Positions 7,334 to 14,514 of a DNA stretch of 16,382 bases are shown here, piece by piece; the stretch's first letter is position 1, and every line of letters begins with the position of its first letter. A model generated the notes under the pieces. That model made no database searches and was not told the origin of the DNA. It saw only the letters and a list, made by a program, of their open reading frames with translations. Position numbers and translations under genes: made by a program. The stretch is from Anaerotignum sp. (lineage in GTDB: Bacteria; Bacillota; Clostridia; Lachnospirales; Anaerotignaceae): the NCBI GenBank assembly GCA_020024255.1, contig JAHHTX010000043.1, forward strand, positions 1-16,382, in the 5' to 3' direction.

Positions 7334-8080
7334 GACAGAAAAAGAGTCAAGTTTGATATAATGCCAAAAAATGATTTTTAAAGCGTAGCAGCATGCTGAA
7401 TTTGGTTGGTGCGCTGTTTTTAGGGAGTATCCCAAAGTTTATGTAAACCTTCAAACTGATGTAAGATAGACTTATCGGTTTGGAGGTTTATTTTATTACA
7501 GGAAAAAAGGATACTCCACAAAAATCTGCTTTTCGGAATATGAATGATGACCTTGGGTTTATCTATTGCCTGTTTGGTGCCAATCAGTAAAGGGGTGCTT
7601 TATACATTCATTTTTGTATCACAATCTCCTTTGTTCGGTTGTGGGTGTCAGTATGATTATGACACACATATTTTTTTCCTGCCTTTATGTTTCAAGTTCG
7701 TATTTCTCCAAGTGGTGGTGATGGATTTGTTTGTATTTTCATGGTATAATCAAAGAAACAGGGCAGAAGAACAGCAGGAACACTTGGTTGTGTTTTCTTG
7801 CATATTCTGGATATGGTCATTGATCCGGTGAATCAGTTATGTGAGTTGCTTTTTCCATTGATGAACACTGGGCGATTAGGCAGAAACAGAAATCTAAAAC
7901 CAAACTGCAATCTTCTGGACTGTGAAATTGACAGATTGCCAAAAGAAATGATGTTTGTGTTTATTGTAGGAAGAGATACTATCATTGTTGGAGAATTGTG
8001 GGATTTAGAATCGTCCATACGGTTTCCATGACGGTATTCAAAACAGGCTCGGTTTTCGAGTCATCATAGGAGGAACAATT
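7334..8080 (+). other. About 750 bp without a convincing gene
   Basis: The open frames here (for example 7544-7831 and 7798-8031 on plus, 7833-8018 on minus) have no ribosome binding site at the right distance and no family motif I recognise. Visible elements are a TATAAT at 7357-7362 without a good -35, the palindrome CAGCATGCTG (7389-7398), the long hairpin at 7444-7490 inside a 9-bp outer inverted repeat, and an extended -10 TGGTATAAT at 7742-7750. A weak TAGAAT lies at 8006-8011 ahead of hxlR. It may be decayed coding sequence at the junction between core and accessory DNA. Confidence 0.5.
7424..7517 (+). terminator. Long hairpin nested in a 9-bp inverted repeat
   Basis: The arm at 7444-7460 (TAAACCTTCAAACTGAT) pairs with 7474-7490 over 17 bp, two of them G-U when read as plus-strand RNA, around a 13-nt loop. 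TTTTATTA follows. The G-U pairs would be A-C mismatches on the other strand, so the RNA that folds is the plus strand. An outer perfect pair, GGAGTATCC (7424-7432) with GGATACTCC (7509-7517), encloses it. The simplest reading is the queT terminator, 110 nt past the stop. The outer repeat is not explained by that. Confidence 0.6.
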
Positions 8081-8446
8081 ATGCCAGATTCACGAGAACA
8101 TAAGATTAGCTGTTCTAATTATCAATGTGAAATTGAACTCACTTTGGAAATTTTAAGCGGAAAATGGAAGGCTCTAATCATCTGGAACCTTCATTTACAC
8201 GAGGTTATCCGTTACAATGAATTTCGCCGTTTGATTTCCGGTATTACGCAAAAAATGCTTACCCAACAGCTAAAAGAATTGGAAAAGTATGGTATTGTTA
8301 CACGCACAGTGTATCCCTCGGTTCCACCAGCAGTGGAGTATCAACTCACAGAACTGGGGGAAGAATTGATTCCGATTATGAGTGCTATGGATCAGTGGGG
8401 AAAAAACTATGTGCAGTTCTATCGGCAGCACCAGGTGGAAGAATGA
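8081..8446 (+). CDS. HxlR-family winged-helix regulator
   Basis: DNA-binding repressor or activator of the HxlR/DUF24 family, 121 aa, full length. The signature LEILSGKWKALIIWNL (residues about 22-37), the helix-turn-helix YNEFRRLISGITQKMLTQQL and the wing VTRTVYPSVPPAVEYQLTELG are all present. Two N-terminal cysteines, C11 and C16, lie before the wHTH. C16 is at the position of the conserved Cys that senses diamide, quinones or hypochlorite in relatives such as YodB and HypR. A thiol-based redox or electrophile sensor is therefore likely, though this is inference. AGGAGGA at 8068-8074 sets the start. It is followed 158 bp later, on the same strand, by an alcohol dehydrogenase preceded by a possible operator. 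Confidence 0.93.
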   Translation: MPDSREHKISCSNYQCEIELTLEILSGKWKALIIWNLHLHEVIRYNEFRRLISGITQKMLTQQLKELEKYGIVTRTVYPSVPPAVEYQLTELGEELIPIMSAMDQWGKNYVQFYRQHQVEE

Positions 8447-8469
8447 TTTCCGACCAGCGATCAGGCTTC

Positions 8470-8545
8470 AAGGCAATTCTTACCTTTTAGTACATAGGAT
8501 ACCGAAAAGTGCCTTCTTTTCAATGAAAGATTTTCCTGATATGAT
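8470..8545 (+). promoter_or_regulatory. Candidate promoter/operator between hxlR and adh
   Basis: A 6-bp inverted repeat AAGGCA (8470-8475)/TGCCTT (8510-8515) encloses TACCTTTTAGTAC (8481-8493), which resembles the TAC-T-rich-GTA operators of HxlR/YodB-type regulators. TTTTCA (8517-8522) and TATGAT (8540-8545) are 17 bp apart and could be the adh promoter. A perfect GGGGATATCCCC palindrome (8561-8572) lies in the leader. Operator assignment rests on pattern only. Confidence 0.35.
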
Positions 8546-8604
8546 ATATCTCGAAAGCGAGGGGATATCCCCTACAATACATATTTTGAAAAGGAGTTAT
8601 GATT

Positions 8605-9777
8605 ATGCAGAGATTTACTATTCCCAGAGACGTTTACTTTGGCGATAATGCCATTGAGTATCTTGCATCTGCCAAGGGTACAAAAGCCTTCATCATTTAT
8701 GGTTCTCATCGTTTGGAATCCGATGGTGTCATTGGCAGAATGCAAGATTATCTGAAACAAGCCGGTATCGAATCCACCACATTTTCTGGTGTTGAACATG
8801 ATCCTTCTGTTGCAATTGTTCAAGAAGGCGTTCGTCAGATGAAGGAATACCAGCCTGACCTGATTATTGGTATTGGTGGCGGTTCTCCCATTGATGCAGC
8901 AAAGGCTATGTGGATCTTCTATGAGCATCCTGATTTTACCTTTGAGGAAGCAGCAAAGCCTTTCAACCTGCCTGAGATGCGCAACAAGGCTAAATTCATT
9001 GCCATTTCCACAACCAGCGGTACCGCTACCGAGGTAACTTCTTTCTCCGTAATTACGGATAACGAGACCGGTATTAAGTATCCTATTGCTGACTACAATA
9101 TCACTCCTGATGTGGCTATTTTGGATACCACTTTGGTAGAGAAGATGCCACAGAGTCTGGTGGCAAACACCGGTATGGATGCACTGACCCATGCTTTGGA
9201 GGCTTATGTTTCCACTGTTGCCAATCCTTTTACAGATGCTCTGGCTATGCGTTCCATTGAGATGATCTTTAAAAATTTGGTGAAGTCATACAATGGCGAT
9301 ATGGAAAGCCGCAAGCAGATGCATCTGGCTCAGAATTTGGCTGGAATGTCCTTCTCCAATGCCATTCTGGGTATTGCTCATTCCATGGCACATAAGTCTG
9401 GTGCGATTCTGGATGTGCCTCACGGTCTGGCAAATGCCATTTATCTGCCAAACACTGTACAGTTCAACAGCAAGGATGCCGTTGCAGGCAGTCGTTATGC
9501 TGAGATTGCACAGCGTATTGGACTGAGTGGCAACAACGAGCAGGAATTGGTTACTGCTCTCATTGATGAGATCAAGAAAATGCGCAAAGAGTTGGGTATG
9601 TCCGGTTCTTTGAAGGAATTCGGTATTGATCAGGAAGTCTTTATGTCCAAGGTTGACAATATGGCTGTTACTGCTGTAGCAGACCCCTGTACCAGCACCA
9701 ATCCCAGAGCTATCGATCCTGAGCAGATGAAGAAACTCTACATTGCTGCTTATCATGGCGAGGATATTGCGTTTTAA
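8605..9777 (+). CDS. Iron-containing alcohol dehydrogenase
   Basis: Group III (Fe-dependent) NAD(P)-linked alcohol dehydrogenase, 390 aa, reducing aldehydes to alcohols or the reverse in the cytoplasm. The dinucleotide motif IGGGSPIDAAK is at 90-100 and STTSGTATEVTSFSVI at 135-150. Metal ligands fit the family exactly: D192, H196 (GMDALTH), H259 and H273 (PHG), the same spacing as D196/H200/H263/H277 of E. coli FucO, with H263 as the extra active-site histidine. AAGGAG at 8591-8596 favours the second ATG (8605, 8-nt spacing) over the one at 8599 (2-nt spacing). Codons such as GAG, CAG, CTG and ATC are more frequent than in the housekeeping genes, consistent with high expression or transfer. 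Butanol dehydrogenases belong here, but the substrate cannot be read from sequence. Confidence 0.93.
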   Translation: MQRFTIPRDVYFGDNAIEYLASAKGTKAFIIYGSHRLESDGVIGRMQDYLKQAGIESTTFSGVEHDPSVAIVQEGVRQMKEYQPDLIIGIGGGSPIDAAKAMWIFYEHPDFTFEEAAKPFNLPEMRNKAKFIAISTTSGTATEVTSFSVITDNETGIKYPIADYNITPDVAILDTTLVEKMPQSLVANTGMDALTHALEAYVSTVANPFTDALAMRSIEMIFKNLVKSYNGDMESRKQMHLAQNLAGMSFSNAILGIAHSMAHKSGAILDVPHGLANAIYLPNTVQFNSKDAVAGSRYAEIAQRIGLSGNNEQELVTALIDEIKKMRKELGMSGSLKEFGIDQEVFMSKVDNMAVTAVADPCTSTNPRAIDPEQMKKLYIAAYHGEDIAF

Positions 9778-9822
9778 TCTATGATGCTCTATTATGGACA
9801 GATGTTCTAAATACGGAACAAG

Positions 9823-9860
9823 CAGCAAGTGATGGAATCAGATGATCTCATCACTTGCTG
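9823..9860 (+). other. 12-bp perfect hairpin between adh and the deacylase gene
   Basis: CAGCAAGTGATG (9823-9834) pairs with CATCACTTGCTG (9849-9860) around a 14-nt loop. No T run follows (TCATATAG), so it is not a standard terminator. It may protect the 3' end of the adh mRNA or attenuate read-through. Its presence argues against the alternative GTG start at 9829, which would lie inside the stem. Confidence 0.6.
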
Positions 9861-9912
9861 TCATATAGAAAAACAGGTTGTGAATGATGAACAAAGACAG
9901 GTGGGATACAGT

Positions 9913-10383
9913 ATGAAAGATATGACAAGTGCCATTGAACTATTAGACAGGGAAGAGATTCCCTATAATCTCCATTCTTACCCTACGGAGAATGGGCCTG
10001 TAGCCGCTATGGATGTTGCAGCCTACTTTGGATATTCTCCGGACAGATTATTTAAAACCCTAGTAACATCCGACAACAAGGGTGGTTATTATGTGTTCTG
10101 TCTTCCGGCAGAGAAAAGATTGGATATGAAAAGGGCTGCTTCCATTGTAGGGGCGAAAGGTCTTCAAATGTTAAAGAAGGAGATTTTTGAAGAATTGACC
10201 GGCTATACGCATGGTGGATGTTCTCCTTTTGGTCTGAGAACTGCATTACCGATTTATGTAGATCGGGAGGCCAAAAATTGGGAAACCATCTATGTTTCCG
10301 GCGGTAAGGTTGGATATCTTGTTGAGGTGCAGCCTATTGTACTGGAAAATCTGGTCAATGCCCAGTTTGTAGAGTTTTCATAA
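9913..10383 (+). CDS. YbaK/EbsC-type aminoacyl-tRNA deacylase
   Basis: Trans-editing domain protein that hydrolyses misacylated tRNA, classically Cys-tRNA(Pro), 156 aa from this start, the normal size. Family features are the N-terminal AIELLDREEIPYNLHSYP, DRLFKTLV with the conserved lysine, YYVFCLPAEKRLDMKRAA and the GYTHGGCSPFG glycine-rich loop. The frame is open further upstream to a GTG at 9829, but GGTGGG at about 9899-9904 lies 8 nt before the ATG at 9913, and that start gives the family length. It is 21 bp upstream of the nitroreductase gene and likely shares its mRNA. Whether it edits Cys-tRNA(Pro) or another pair is not determined. Confidence 0.9.
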   Translation: MKDMTSAIELLDREEIPYNLHSYPTENGPVAAMDVAAYFGYSPDRLFKTLVTSDNKGGYYVFCLPAEKRLDMKRAASIVGAKGLQMLKKEIFEELTGYTHGGCSPFGLRTALPIYVDREAKNWETIYVSGGKVGYLVEVQPIVLENLVNAQFVEFS

Positions 10384-10404
10384 TAAACAAAGGAGGATGC
10401 CACT

Positions 10405-10917
10405 ATGGAATTTCAGGAATTGATTGAAAAGCGATATTCATGCAGAAAGTTCTCTGATAAAAAAGTGAAGCCGGAACAAATAGAGAAAATCATTGAAGCC
10501 GGTAGAATTGCGCCTACAGCCGTAAACACCCAGCCCTTTAAGATCTTCTGGTTTAACTCGGAGAAAGCAAAAGACAATATCCGACAGGTAACCAAATACA
10601 CTTTTGGTGCTGATGAGTTCCTAATTGTTGGCTATAAAGAAGAGGAAGGCTGGGAACGTACTTTTGATCGGCGTAATTTTGCAGATATTGATGCCGGTAT
10701 TGTTGCAACCCACATGATGCTTGCTATTGAAGACCTTGGTCTTAGTACAACTTGGGTTGGTTATTTTGATGCCCCTAGGCTACAAAGCTTTTATCCGCAA
10801 ATGAAGGCATATCACCTTATTGCACTGTTTCCGATCGGCTATGCTGCTGAAGACGCTGTTCCTTCCGAGCGTCATTACAAGCGGCGATCCCAAGAGGAAC
10901 TGTTAGAAGTTCTTTAA
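10405..10917 (+). CDS. Small nitroreductase family FMN oxidoreductase
   Basis: Flavin (FMN) reductase of the nitroreductase fold, 170 aa, the compact type found in anaerobes. The N-terminal FMN-phosphate motif is KRYSCRKFSDKKV (9-21), followed by AGRIAPTAVNTQPFKIFW (32-49). The C-terminal part has ATHMMLAIEDLGLSTTWVGYF and the FPIGYAAED turn typical of the family. Such enzymes reduce nitroaromatics or quinones with NAD(P)H, usually as homodimers. AAGGAGG at 10390-10396 with 8-nt spacing gives a strong start. It follows the deacylase gene by 21 bp. The physiological substrate is unknown. In this neighbourhood, detoxification of electrophiles is a reasonable inference. Confidence 0.9.
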   Translation: MEFQELIEKRYSCRKFSDKKVKPEQIEKIIEAGRIAPTAVNTQPFKIFWFNSEKAKDNIRQVTKYTFGADEFLIVGYKEEEGWERTFDRRNFADIDAGIVATHMMLAIEDLGLSTTWVGYFDAPRLQSFYPQMKAYHLIALFPIGYAAEDAVPSERHYKRRSQEELLEVL

Positions 10918-11033
10918 GACAGCGTGTCAGTTACCCCCGCCTCCGCAAACTTTGGGCAGATTGTTGCTCCAAAGAGGAATTTTACTGAACGGAATATTAC
11001 GCTGCTTACGTTAAACAACAAAGGAGAGTAACG

Positions 11034-11462
11034 ATGAAAAAAATATATATAATTTCGCTGTCTTACATTGTGTTTGGTCTGATTACTGGTCTTATCAATC
11101 ACGAGATTGCTTATTGGACCAACTTTACCGGGGAATCGGTGATGTCAGTGGTTCATCCCCATGCTATTTTGTTGGGCGGTCTGGTGTTTTTATTGATGCC
11201 ATTATTTATGAAAACCTTTCAGCTAGAAAAGCAAAAGAGTTTTCGGTGTTTTCTTTGGATATACAATATCGGTCTTGTGATGACTTTAGGCTTTATGACT
11301 GCCAGAGGAATGTCCCAACTTTTGATGAAGCCTTTTCCCAGCTTTTTCGATCACATGGTAGGTGGGTTTGCCGGGATCGGCCATATCATTCTGACCGTGG
11401 GACTGGGCTTTTTGTTCCATGCCCTGATGAAATCTGTTGACCAAAAGGAAGGGGTAATATGA
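11034..11462 (+). CDS. Four-helix membrane protein, DUF2871-like
   Basis: Hydrophobic protein of 142 aa with four predicted membrane segments (about 5-22, 43-60, 78-97, 112-132). Histidines sit in or near the membrane: NHE in the first loop, VHPHAILLGG at the second helix and the paired H in FDHMVGGFAGIGHII. The HPHAILLGG and GHIILTVGL segments resemble the DUF2871 family, whose function is not known. The pattern of membrane histidines would suit heme or metal binding, but that is speculation. AAGGAGAG at 11021-11028 sets the start. The stop overlaps the next gene by 4 nt (ATGA), so the two proteins are made together. The 116-bp gap upstream holds only a weak 6-bp hairpin (10950-10974). Confidence 0.7.
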   Translation: MKKIYIISLSYIVFGLITGLINHEIAYWTNFTGESVMSVVHPHAILLGGLVFLLMPLFMKTFQLEKQKSFRCFLWIYNIGLVMTLGFMTARGMSQLLMKPFPSFFDHMVGGFAGIGHIILTVGLGFLFHALMKSVDQKEGVI

Positions 11463-11914
11463 TGATAGGACAAATTTATCATGTTGGTTTGACAATTTCA
11501 GATATGGATCGTTCCATTGCCTTTTACCGAGATGTGTTGGGACTAACTTTTAAAGGTGAGCTTCTTATGGATGGACCAAAGACGGAAGCTATATTTCAAC
11601 GGAAAAACTGCCGAGCCAGAGTGGCATATCTTAATGGCTCGGAGAAAATTGGAATGCCACCGGTAGAATTGATCCAGTTTGTTGATGTGGATATTGAAAA
11701 ACAGCCTGCAGACCTCTTTACCACCTCGGTATCAGAGTTGTGCTTTTATACAGAGGACATTGAGGCTGTATACCAGAATTTACAGTCTCATCAGGTGGAC
11801 TGCCTCTCTAGCCCTCAAATCTTTGACTTTACTGCTGATGGTTTTGGGAGAAGTAAGGCGTTCTATTTTCGGGATCCTGATGGAATCATTCTGGAAGTGA
11901 TGCAGCCGCTGTAA
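11459..11914 (+). CDS. VOC (glyoxalase/dioxygenase) family protein
   Basis: Vicinal oxygen chelate fold of two beta-alpha-beta-beta-beta units, 151 aa. Candidate metal ligands are H8 (IYHVGL), E70 (PVELIQF), E93 (SELCFY) and E146 (GIILEVMQ). In classic glyoxalase I the third position is usually His, so E93 is a variation and the reaction cannot be assumed to be methylglyoxal-glutathione isomerisation. The segment DRSIAFYRDVLGL at 17-29 and RDPDGIILEV at 138-147 are standard VOC signatures. The start overlaps the membrane-protein stop by 4 nt, with AAGGAAGGGG upstream. Possible roles are glyoxalase, thiol transferase of the fosfomycin-resistance type, or a binding protein. Confidence 0.88.
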   Translation: MMIGQIYHVGLTISDMDRSIAFYRDVLGLTFKGELLMDGPKTEAIFQRKNCRARVAYLNGSEKIGMPPVELIQFVDVDIEKQPADLFTTSVSELCFYTEDIEAVYQNLQSHQVDCLSSPQIFDFTADGFGRSKAFYFRDPDGIILEVMQPL

Positions 11915-11970
11915 GCAAAAATGAAAAAGAGTACAATACGAGCAAGCGTTTCAGAAGGAATTTAAAAAAG

Positions 11971-12087
11971 ATGTCATACTGTTCGTTCAGTCAGGTTTTG
12001 TTTCCGTTGGGACTGGTATCTCTTCCACTGGCAGTGGATTTTTCCACAATAGAAGGTCTAAAGTGGAAGGCTATCTTGCTTTTATGA
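11971..12087 (+). CDS. Possible 38-codon upstream ORF before the UvrA-like gene
   Basis: ATG at 11971, with AAGGA at 11955-11959 (11-nt spacing, long), reads 38 codons of hydrophobic character and stops at 12087. It spans the alternative helices at 12023-12068. It could be a regulatory leader peptide for the downstream ATPase, or chance. Another frame across the same bases (stop at 12092) reads FKKDVILFVQSGF, which recalls the C-terminal helix of TetR-type regulators, so gene decay is an alternative. Low confidence. Confidence 0.22.
   Translation: MSYCSFSQVLFPLGLVSLPLAVDFSTIEGLKWKAILLL
12023..12068 (+). promoter_or_regulatory. Mutually exclusive helices in the UvrA-like gene leader
   Basis: TTCCACT (12023-12029) can pair with AGTGGA (12033-12038; 6 bp, loop GGC) or with AGTGGAA (12062-12068; 7 bp). 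TTCCAC (12042-12047) can instead pair with GTGGAA (12063-12068). Competing pairings of one arm are the hallmark of attenuators. No strong T run follows, so control, if any, would be at translation or by a different mechanism. Confidence 0.35.
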
Positions 12088-12130
12088 CTTGAGAGTAGTG
12101 CAGAAGATTAAAATTTAGGAGAGGTCGTTT

Positions 12131-14383
12131 ATGCAGAATGAAATGATTCGTGTACTGGACGCAGTGCAGAACAATTTGAAACATGTGTCCGTGGACATTC
12201 CCAAACATCAAATCACCGTGGTTACCGGAGTTTCCGGCTCCGGAAAAAGCTCTTTAGTTTTGGATACCATTGCCGCCCAGTCCTGTCGCCAGCTGAACGA
12301 AACCTTTCCCAGTTTTGCCCAACGGTATCTTCCCAAATATGGACGGCCAAAGGTAGGGCGTATTGAGAACCTGCCTCCTGCTATTGTGGTGGATCAGAAA
12401 AAGCCATCAGGGCAGGTGCGTTCCACGGTAGGTACTTATACGGATACTTATTCTTTGTTGAGATTGCTGTTTTCCCGTGTAGGAGAGCCATTTGTGGGTT
12501 ATTCCGATTCTTTTTCCTTTAATCATCCCCAAGGTCGATGCCCTCGCTGTGACGGTTTGGGAGAAATCATGGAGATTGATGTGCATAAGTTGGTGGACTT
12601 TAACAAGTGTCTGAATGATTCTGGTGTCATCAACTATGTGGCTTATGAGCCGGGTCAATGGCGCTGGCTCTATTACGGAGCCTGTGGGCTCTACGACCCC
12701 AATAAAAAGATCCGTGACTTTACCCCGGAAGAATTACATTTATTTCTTTATCAGGAGCCTATAACCCTAAAAAATCCGCCTCCGGAATACTATAAAAACG
12801 GTAAATACGAAGGTCTTATGTACCGAATGAATCGTATGCTGAAGCGAGATGATGCCAAGGTGCATTGGAAGAAGCTGGAGCCTATCGTTACGCAAGGAGT
12901 GTGTCCAGAGTGTCACGGAGCCAGATTAAATCCCAAGATATTATCCTGTAAAATAGGTGGCAAGAATATTGCAGATGTGGTGCAGCTGCCCCTGTGGGAA
13001 ATCATTGCATGGCTAGATACCATTCAGGATCCTCTGGCGGTAGATGTGAAAACGTCGCTTCACAGCAGAATTCAGGCACTCATTGATATCGGTCTGGATT
13101 ACCTAACGCTGGATAGAGCCATGGGAACCCTGTCCGGTGGTGAGGCACAGCGGTGCAAAATTGCAAAGTATAACAATTCCTCCCTTTCGGATATGCTCTA
13201 CATTTTAGATGAGCCCAGTGTTGGTCTCCACAGCCATGACATTCATCGACTCAGTGAGGCAATTATAGAACTGCGAGACCGTGGGAATACGGTTTTGATG
13301 GTTGAACATCACAAGGAAATGATGGAGATTGCTGACCATATCATTGACATGGGACCAGGAGCCGGCACCAAGGGTGGCGAAATTCTGTTTGAGGGCAGCT
13401 ATCCTGAACTGTTAGAAAGCCAGACACAGACAGGCAGATTGCTACAGATGAATACCAAACTGAAACCAAAAGTGAGAGTGCCTAGTGCGTGGTTTGAATT
13501 GCAGAAACTGCATTTGCACAACCTGAAAAATATTTCTGTGAAGCTGCCAAAGGGGCTTTTGACGGTGATTGCAGGCGTAGCAGGCTCCGGAAAGAGTTCT
13601 TTAATGCAGGCATTTGCGAAACAATCCAAAGAGGATATTATTCTTATCAGCCAAAAGAATATTGGCAGCAGCCTTCGTTCTACTCCGGCAACTTATTTGG
13701 GTGTATCCGACGATATCCGCAAGCTGTTTGCAAAGGAACACGAACAGAAAGTGGGGATGTTTTCCTTTAATGGAGCCGGTGCATGTCCGGTTTGCCGAGG
13801 CAAGGGTGTTATTGTGTCGGAAATGGCCTTCATGGACTCTATTGAAACGGAGTGCGAAGCCTGTGGCGGACTGCGCTATTCCCAAGAAGCCCTGCAATAT
13901 ACGCTAGACGGATTGAATATTGCTCAGGTTATGGATCTTACCATCAGACAGGCTATGGAGCGCTTTGCAGGAACGGTAATTGAAGAAAAGCTGCGTCCTC
14001 TGGCAGATGTGGGTCTCTTTTATCTTCATTTGAATCAGGCTCTATCAACCCTCTCTGGCGGTGAGCTTCAGAGAATGAAACTCGCTTCATATTTGGGGCA
14101 AGAGGGGCAGATTCTTGTTTTGGATGAACCTACCGATGGATTGCATTTGCAGGATATTCAAAATATAATTGCCCTGTTCGACAGACTGGTTTCTGATGGA
14201 AACACAATTTTTCTCATTGAACATAATCTTGAAGTGCTGAAAGCGGCGGATTATGTTGTAGAAGTTGGCCCTGGTGGTGGTGAAGAAGGTGGCCAGATCA
14301 TTTTTGAAGGTACTCCAAAGCAGATGCTGCAAAGCAGAAAGTCTGTGACCCGCCCGTACCTGCAAAAAGCATTGGAAAAATGA
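12131..14383 (+). CDS. UvrA-like dual ABC ATPase lacking the UvrB-binding region
   Basis: Two tandem ABC ATPase modules of the UvrA class, 750 aa against about 940 for housekeeping UvrA. Module 1 has Walker A GVSGSGKSS (33-41), signature LSGGEAQR (334-341) and Walker B LYILDEPSVGL (356-366). Module 2 has Walker A GVAGSGKSS (482-490), signature LSGGELQR (641-648) and Walker B ILVLDEPTDGL. Zinc-type Cys pairs are at C137/C140, C258/C261, C552/C555 and C575/C578. After RSTVGTYTDTYSLLRLLFSRVG the sequence passes directly to FSFNHPQGRCPRCDGLG, so the UvrB-binding domain between these points in UvrA is missing. It probably cannot load UvrB and resembles UvrA2/DrrC-type proteins linked to resistance to DNA-binding drugs. 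AGGAGAGG at 12117-12124 sets the start. Confidence 0.92.
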   Translation: MQNEMIRVLDAVQNNLKHVSVDIPKHQITVVTGVSGSGKSSLVLDTIAAQSCRQLNETFPSFAQRYLPKYGRPKVGRIENLPPAIVVDQKKPSGQVRSTVGTYTDTYSLLRLLFSRVGEPFVGYSDSFSFNHPQGRCPRCDGLGEIMEIDVHKLVDFNKCLNDSGVINYVAYEPGQWRWLYYGACGLYDPNKKIRDFTPEELHLFLYQEPITLKNPPPEYYKNGKYEGLMYRMNRMLKRDDAKVHWKKLEPIVTQGVCPECHGARLNPKILSCKIGGKNIADVVQLPLWEIIAWLDTIQDPLAVDVKTSLHSRIQALIDIGLDYLTLDRAMGTLSGGEAQRCKIAKYNNSSLSDMLYILDEPSVGLHSHDIHRLSEAIIELRDRGNTVLMVEHHKEMMEIADHIIDMGPGAGTKGGEILFEGSYPELLESQTQTGRLLQMNTKLKPKVRVPSAWFELQKLHLHNLKNISVKLPKGLLTVIAGVAGSGKSSLMQAFAKQSKEDIILISQKNIGSSLRSTPATYLGVSDDIRKLFAKEHEQKVGMFSFNGAGACPVCRGKGVIVSEMAFMDSIETECEACGGLRYSQEALQYTLDGLNIAQVMDLTIRQAMERFAGTVIEEKLRPLADVGLFYLHLNQALSTLSGGELQRMKLASYLGQEGQILVLDEPTDGLHLQDIQNIIALFDRLVSDGNTIFLIEHNLEVLKAADYVVEVGPGGGEEGGQIIFEGTPKQMLQSRKSVTRPYLQKALEK

Positions 14384-14429
14384 CAGGAAAAATGATGCTG
14401 TCATGGGTGAATTTTAATACCACCATTCA

Positions 14430-14505
14430 GGCAGGGCGCATTGTATTTTTTATGCGTTCAAGTCCTGCCCATTCCCCATTATTGGGCTGAATATGAAAGG
14501 TGGGC
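14430..14505 (+). other. Structured 3' region after the UvrA-like gene
   Basis: GGCAGG (14430-14435) pairs with CCTGCC (14464-14469) and encloses CGCAT (14437-14441)/ATGCG (14452-14456). GCCCA near 14468 can also pair with TGGGC near 14483 or with the later TGGGCA near 14500. These overlapping options precede the main terminator. The function is unknown. Confidence 0.35.
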
Positions 14506-14514
14506 AAATTCTGG

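Noticed and set aside
7544..7831. 95-codon hydrophobic plus-strand frame
   Set aside because: No SD at the start and no recognisable family. Its hydrophobicity can come from T-rich DNA. Left as part of the gene-poor gap.
9829..9912. GTG start adding 28 residues to the YbaK-type protein
   Set aside because: It lies within a perfect hairpin arm, has no SD, and the added residues match nothing in the family.
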